From Streptomyces griseomycini (lineage in GTDB: Bacteria; Actinomycetota; Actinomycetes; Streptomycetales; Streptomycetaceae): a stretch of 64,000 bases of DNA. Both the position numbers and the translations under genes were made by a program. The stretch spans positions 140,925-204,924 of the forward strand of contig NZ_JACHJI010000012.1 in the NCBI RefSeq assembly GCF_014203535.1, in the 5' to 3' direction. The notes beneath the pieces were generated by a model that saw only the letters and a program-made list of their open reading frames with translations, was not told the origin of the DNA and did no database searches. Shown here piece by piece: positions 60,273 through 64,000 of the stretch. Positions within the stretch are counted from its first letter, which is position 1. Every line of letters starts with the position of its first letter.

Positions 60273-61021
60273 TCGGCCTCGTGCTGGCGGCCGGCGCCGG
60301 ACGGCGTCTGCGTCCCTACACCGACAGCCTGCCCAAGGCGCTGGTGCCGGTGGGACCCGCGGGCATAGAGGGCGAACCGACGGTTCTCGACCTCACGCTC
60401 GGCAACTTCGCCGAGATCGGCCTGACCGAGGTCGCGGTCATCGTCGGCTACCGCAAGGAGGCCGTGTACGAGCGCAGGGCGGCCCTGGAGGAGAAGTACG
60501 GCCTCAAGCTCACCCTCATCGACAACGACAAGGCCGAGGAGTGGAACAACGCCTACTCCCTGTGGTGCGGCCGTGACGCCCTCAAGGACGGCGTGATCCT
60601 CGCCAACGGCGACACCGTCCACCCGGTGTCCGTCGAGAAGACGCTGCTCGCCGCCCGCGGCGACGGCAAGAGGATCATCCTCGCCCTCGACACCGTGAAG
60701 TCGCTGGCCGACGAGGAGATGAAGGTCGTCGTCGACCCGGAGAAGGGGATGACGAGGATCACCAAGCTGATGGACCCGGCCGAGGCGACCGGCGAGTACA
60801 TCGGCGTCACCCTCATCGAGGGCGCCGCCGCCGCCGAGCTCGCCGACGCGCTGAAGACGGTCTGGGAGACCGACCCGCAGCAGTTCTACGAGCACGGCTA
60901 CCAGGAACTCGTGAACCGCGGCTTCCGGATCGACGTGGCGCCGATCGGCGACGTCAAGTGGGTGGAGATCGACAACCACGACGATCTCGCCCGCGGACGG
61001 GAGATCGCGTGCCAGTACTGA
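60269..61021 (+). CDS. sugar/alcohol-phosphate nucleotidyltransferase
   Basis: 250 residues, ATG overlapping the previous stop. The nucleotidyltransferase signature is LVLAAGAGRRLRPYTDSLPK (LxxGxGxRL...PK), with metal Asp in ILANGDTVHPVSV and a C-terminal WVEIDNHDDLARGREI. It lacks the C-terminal hexapeptide repeats of GlmU-type enzymes. Its short form resembles cytidylyltransferases that make CDP-inositol, CDP-glycerol-type or CDP-choline donors for CDP-alcohol phosphotransferases, which fits the neighbours on both sides. Confidence 0.88.
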   Translation: MIGLVLAAGAGRRLRPYTDSLPKALVPVGPAGIEGEPTVLDLTLGNFAEIGLTEVAVIVGYRKEAVYERRAALEEKYGLKLTLIDNDKAEEWNNAYSLWCGRDALKDGVILANGDTVHPVSVEKTLLAARGDGKRIILALDTVKSLADEEMKVVVDPEKGMTRITKLMDPAEATGEYIGVTLIEGAAAAELADALKTVWETDPQQFYEHGYQELVNRGFRIDVAPIGDVKWVEIDNHDDLARGREIACQY

Positions 61022-62070
61022 CCCGGCTCATCCCCTCCCCGCTCGTCGTCGACATCCGCCCCGGAGCCCTCGACGACCTGGGCTGCGTCCTCGCCGACGA
61101 GCGCATCTCGCACTCCGGCCGGCTGGCCATCGCGGTCAGCGGCGGCTCGGGCGCCCGCCTGCGCGAGCGGATCGCCCCGAGCCTGCCCGGCGCCACCTGG
61201 TACGAGGTCGGCGGCGGCACCATCGACGACGCGGTCCGGCTGGCCGGCGACATAAAGGCCGGCCGCTACGACGCGGTCGTGGGCCTCGGCGGCGGGAAGA
61301 TCATCGACTGCGCCAAGTTCGCGGCGGCCCGCGTGGGCCTCCCGCTGGTCGCCGTCGCCACCAACCTCGCGCACGACGGTCTGTGCTCGCCGGTCGCCAC
61401 CCTCGACAACGACGCGGGCCGCGGCTCGTACGGCGTGCCGAACCCGATCGCGGTCGTCATCGACCTGAACGTGATCCGTGAGGCGCCCGTCCGCTTCGTG
61501 CGCTCCGGCATCGGCGACGTCATCTCCAACATCTCCGCGGTCGCCGACTGGGAGCTCGCCCACCGGGTCAAGGGCGAGAAGGTGGACGGCCTGGCCGCGG
61601 CGATGGCCCGCCAGGCCGGCGAGGCGGTGCTCCGGCACCCGGGCGGCGTCGGTGACGACGCCTTCCTGCAGGTCCTGGCCGAGGCGCTGGTCCTCACCGG
61701 CATCGCCATGTCGGTCTCCGGCGACTCGCGGCCGTCCTCCGGGGCCTGCCACGAGATCAACCACGCCTTCGACCTGCTCTTCCCCAAGCGCGCCGCCGCC
61801 CACGGCGAGCAGTGCGGACTGGGCGCGGCCTTCGCGATGTACCTGCGGGGGGCGCACGAGGAGTCGGCGTACATGGCCGAGGTACTGCGCCGGCACGGGC
61901 TGCCGGTGCTGCCCCGGGAGATCGGATTCACACCGGACGAGTTCGTCCGGGCCGTCGAGTTCGCCCCGGAGACCCGGCCCGGCCGTTACACGATTCTCGA
62001 GCATCTCGACCTGAAGACCGAACAGATCAAGGACGTCTACGCCGACTATGTCAAGGCCATCGGTAGCTGA
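61009..62070 (+). CDS. sn-glycerol-1-phosphate dehydrogenase-like enzyme (iron-containing ADH fold)
   Basis: 353 residues from a GTG at 61009, 13 bases inside the upstream gene. NAD site GLGGGKIIDCAKFAA; metal ligands Asp in ATNLAHDGLCSP (the G1PDH-type THxSxDGxxSP region), His in GACHEINHAFD and His in AAHGEQCGLGAA. This pattern matches archaeal EgsA and bacterial AraM more closely than glycerol or alcohol dehydrogenases. Predicted reaction: dihydroxyacetone phosphate to sn-glycerol-1-phosphate. The operon context, between a cytidylyltransferase-like enzyme and a CDP-alcohol phosphotransferase, supports synthesis of a glycerol-phosphate building block. Confidence 0.82.
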   Translation: MPVLTRLIPSPLVVDIRPGALDDLGCVLADERISHSGRLAIAVSGGSGARLRERIAPSLPGATWYEVGGGTIDDAVRLAGDIKAGRYDAVVGLGGGKIIDCAKFAAARVGLPLVAVATNLAHDGLCSPVATLDNDAGRGSYGVPNPIAVVIDLNVIREAPVRFVRSGIGDVISNISAVADWELAHRVKGEKVDGLAAAMARQAGEAVLRHPGGVGDDAFLQVLAEALVLTGIAMSVSGDSRPSSGACHEINHAFDLLFPKRAAAHGEQCGLGAAFAMYLRGAHEESAYMAEVLRRHGLPVLPREIGFTPDEFVRAVEFAPETRPGRYTILEHLDLKTEQIKDVYADYVKAIGS

Positions 62071-62827
62071 ACTCCGTCCGGTCGTGCACCCCCCGGGGGT
62101 CAAGGACCGGCGCAGCGGTGAGCACTGGATGGGACGCCTCTACATGCGAGAGGTGTCCCTGCGGGTGGACCGCTACCTGGTGAACACCCGGGTCACGCCC
62201 AACCAGCTCACGTACCTGATGACCGTCTTCGGCGTCCTCGCGGCCCCGGCACTGCTGGTGCCGGGGATCGCGGGGGCCGTCCTCGGCGTGGTCATGGTCC
62301 AGCTGTACCTGCTGCTGGACTGCGTCGACGGCGAGGTCGCGCGCTGGAAGAAGCAGTACTCGCTCGGCGGCGTCTACCTCGACCGGGTCGGCGCCTACCT
62401 GTGCGACGCCGCCGTCCTGGTCGGGCTCGGGCTGCGCGCCGCCGACCTGTGGGGTCCCGGGCGCATCGACTGGCTGTGGGCCTTCCTCGGCACCCTGGCC
62501 GCGCTCGGCGCGATCCTGGTCAAGGCCGAGACCGACCTCGTCGGCGTCGCCCGCCACCAGGGCGGTCTGCCGCCGGTGAAGGAGGCCGCGTCCGAGCCGC
62601 GGTCCTCCGGCATGGCCCTGGCCCGCCGGGCCGCCGCCGCGCTCAAGTTCCACCGGCTGATCCTCGGCATCGAGGCGTCCCTGCTGATCCTGGTCCTCGC
62701 GGTCGCGGACGCGGCCCGGGGCGACCTGTTCTTCACCCGGCTCGGCACCGCCGTCCTGGCCGGCATCGCCCTGCTGCAGACCCTGCTGCACCTGGTGTCC
62801 ATCCTCGCCTCCAGCAGGCTGAAGTGA
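62048..62827 (+). CDS. CDP-alcohol phosphotransferase family protein with altered motif
   Basis: 259 residues, ATG 62048 inside the previous gene (23-base overlap). Membrane protein of about six helices. The motif region has DCVDGEVARW (Asp94, Gly95, Ala98, Arg99) then LGGVYLDRVGAYLCD. The spacing places Gly108, Asp112 and then Ala116 where the family has its last Asp. That Asp is the proposed catalytic base in structurally studied members, so this protein may be inactive, use a different base, or act with the first phosphotransferase. The N-terminus has the conserved TPNQLT entry. Confidence 0.85.
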   Translation: MSRPSVAELRPVVHPPGVKDRRSGEHWMGRLYMREVSLRVDRYLVNTRVTPNQLTYLMTVFGVLAAPALLVPGIAGAVLGVVMVQLYLLLDCVDGEVARWKKQYSLGGVYLDRVGAYLCDAAVLVGLGLRAADLWGPGRIDWLWAFLGTLAALGAILVKAETDLVGVARHQGGLPPVKEAASEPRSSGMALARRAAAALKFHRLILGIEASLLILVLAVADAARGDLFFTRLGTAVLAGIALLQTLLHLVSILASSRLK

Positions 62828-63708
62828 GCGCCGGCATGAAGGTCGGCGCGGTGATCATCACCATGGGCAACCGCCCCGACGAGCTGCGCGCCCTGCTCGA
62901 CTCGGTGGCCAAGCAGGACGGCGACCCGGTCCAGGTCGTCGTGGTCGGCAACGGCTCGCCCGTCCCGGACGTCCCCGAGGGCGTACGGACGATCGAGCTG
63001 CCCGAGAACCTCGGCATCCCCGGCGGCCGCAACGTCGGCATCGAGGCCTTCGGACCGGGCGGCCGGGACGTCGACGTCCTGCTGTTCCTCGACGACGACG
63101 GCCTGCTGGCCGGCCACGACACCGCCGAGCTGTGCCGCGAGGCCTTCGCCGCCGACCCGCGGCTCGGCATCATCAGCTTCCGCATCGCCGACCCGGAGAC
63201 CGGGGTCACCCAGCGCCGCCACGTGCCCCGGCTGCGCGCCTCCGACCCGATGCGCTCCTCCCGCGTGACCACCTTCCTCGGCGGTGCCAACGCCGTGCGC
63301 ACCCAGGTCTTCGCCGAGGTCGGCGGGCTGCCGGACGAGTTCTTCTACGCCCACGAGGAGACCGACCTGGCCTGGCGGGCGCTCGACGCGGGCTGGATGA
63401 TCGACTACCGGTCGGACATGGTGCTGTACCACCCGACCACCGCCCCCTCACGGCACGCGGTCTACCACCGCATGGTCGCCCGCAACCGCGTCTGGCTGGC
63501 CCGCCGCAACCTCCCCGCGCTCCTGGTCCCGGTCTACCTGGGCGTCTGGATGCTCCTCACTCTCGTGCGCCGCCCCTCGCGTCCCGCACTGAAGGCGTGG
63601 TTCGGTGGGTTCCGGGAGGGCTGGACCACCCCCTGCGGACCCCGCAGGCCCATGAAGTGGCGTACGGTGTGGCGGCTGACCCGACTGGGCCGGCCCCCCG
63701 TCATCTGA
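62824..63708 (+). CDS. family 2 glycosyltransferase
   Basis: 294 residues from a GTG overlapping the previous stop (GTGA); an ATG at 62836 is an alternative. GT-A fold: VGAVIITMGNRPDELRALLD, NLGIPGGRNVGIEAFG, acidic LLFLDDDGLLAG (metal-binding DDD), FLGGANAVRT, and EETDLAWRALDAGW (ED-type base region). A C-terminal hydrophobic segment (LPALLVPVYLGVWMLLTLV) anchors it at the membrane. It probably adds sugars to the phospho-alcohol product of the upstream genes before export. Confidence 0.92.
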   Translation: MSAGMKVGAVIITMGNRPDELRALLDSVAKQDGDPVQVVVVGNGSPVPDVPEGVRTIELPENLGIPGGRNVGIEAFGPGGRDVDVLLFLDDDGLLAGHDTAELCREAFAADPRLGIISFRIADPETGVTQRRHVPRLRASDPMRSSRVTTFLGGANAVRTQVFAEVGGLPDEFFYAHEETDLAWRALDAGWMIDYRSDMVLYHPTTAPSRHAVYHRMVARNRVWLARRNLPALLVPVYLGVWMLLTLVRRPSRPALKAWFGGFREGWTTPCGPRRPMKWRTVWRLTRLGRPPVI

Positions 63709-63806
63709 CAAGCTCGTAACCGGGAACAACGGGGCCGTACCCAGGCTCCCCGGCTCATGCCAGGCCCGCACAGGCCGCGCATCTCGAAGACGAAAGCTTT
63801 CCACCA

Positions 63807-64000
63807 GTGAGTGAGACAACGCACCACGGCACGGTCGCGACGAGCGCGTCCGTGCCGCCCGACGGGGGACTCACGGCGGCCCAGCTCGCCGCCAAGTACG
63901 GGCTGTCGGTCAGCGGTGCCCGGCCGTCCCTCGTCGAGTACGTCCGTCAGCTCTGGGGGCGGCGGCAGTTCATCCTGGCCTTCTCCCGGGCGAAGCTGAC
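63807..64000 (+). CDS. ABC-2-type polysaccharide/teichoic acid export permease (partial, 5' end)
   Basis: A GTG at 63807 (VSETTHHGTVATSASVPPDG) opens a frame that runs off the window. It reads LTAAQLAAKYGLSVSGARPS, then LVEYVRQLWGRRQFILAFSR with AKLT at the edge. The LWxRRxFIxAFSRAKLT segment before the first membrane helix is typical of TagG/Wzm-type permeases that export teichoic acids or O-antigen-like polymers. No strong ribosome site is visible. Its ATPase partner would be outside the window. It extends the operon function to export. Confidence 0.8.
   Translation, partial: MSETTHHGTVATSASVPPDGGLTAAQLAAKYGLSVSGARPSLVEYVRQLWGRRQFILAFSRAKL

Noticed and set aside
1..64000. CRISPR arrays, tRNA or rRNA genes, insertion sequences, prophage or integrative-element ends
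   Set aside because: None seen on reading both strands: no regularly spaced repeats, no cloverleaf-like segments, no transposase or integrase motifs.

Overview
The window is very GC-rich, with third-codon-position GC bias, frequent GTG starts, many ATGA/GTGA gene overlaps, very short or leaderless 5' ends, and WhiB-like and SsgA-like developmental proteins. This points clearly to a Streptomyces chromosome. From memory, and unchecked here, the gene order resembles the S. coelicolor stretch from the pca operon (around SCO6697-6704) past the small laccase (SCO6712), wblH (SCO6715), ssgD (SCO6722), the macrodomain gene (SCO6735) and idi (SCO6750). It reads as conserved chromosome. I see no prophage, insertion sequence, CRISPR array, rRNA or tRNA.

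Layout. 1-1.4 kb: edge of the protocatechuate operon (pcaI, cut by the window edge) and its divergent MarR regulator PcaV. 1.4-12.6 kb: a DUF3048 lipoprotein, a zinc alcohol dehydrogenase, a translationally coupled pair of large secreted proteins (ThuA/PQQ-type sugar dehydrogenase, then cupredoxin/Ig-like/3-keto-disaccharide hydrolase), a two-domain laccase, a LacI regulator with a palindromic operator, and a VOC protein. 12.8-21.1 kb: WhiB-like regulator, di-iron acyl-ACP desaturase with a striking 15-bp-phased operator array, DDAH, a UvrA-like paralogue, an ABC-F protein, a GPP34 protein and SsgD. 21.3-27.1 kb: secreted beta-propeller, small conserved proteins, endonuclease V, an alpha/beta hydrolase and manA. 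27.2-34.1 kb: a saccharopine-dehydrogenase-like reductase, then a three-gene beta-oxidation operon (CoA transferase, thiolase, FadB-type fusion) closed by a convergent MerR gene. 34.3-48.2 kb: amino-acid permease, macrodomain gene with a DNA-damage-type promoter, arginase family, three secreted peptidases, BCCT transporter, D-amino-acid oxidase-like protein, an uncharacterised protein and a second ABC-F. 48.7-57.1 kb: Tex, a 43-residue LPFR protein, paired DJ-1/PfpI proteins, enoyl-CoA hydratase, HdeD-like membrane protein, anti-sigma-type ATPase, idi and a CDF metal exporter. 57.2-64 kb: galE, divergent from a tightly overlapping operon with two CDP-alcohol phosphotransferase proteins, a nucleotidyltransferase, a glycerol-1-phosphate-dehydrogenase-like enzyme, a family 2 glycosyltransferase and the start of a polysaccharide-export ABC permease.

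Most notable. (1) The 58-64 kb operon looks like a complete route to an exported phosphodiester-linked polymer or lipid whose backbone may come from sn-glycerol-1-phosphate; its second phosphotransferase lacks the last Asp of the family motif. (2) The macrodomain gene starts a few bases after a RecA-independent DNA-damage promoter motif folded into a long inverted repeat. (3) Four gene remnants sit in the larger intergenic spaces (9.8-10.5, 20.25-20.65, 25.7-26.0 and 48.2-48.6 kb), each recognisable only by joining frames or across a deletion. (4) The desaturase operator array.
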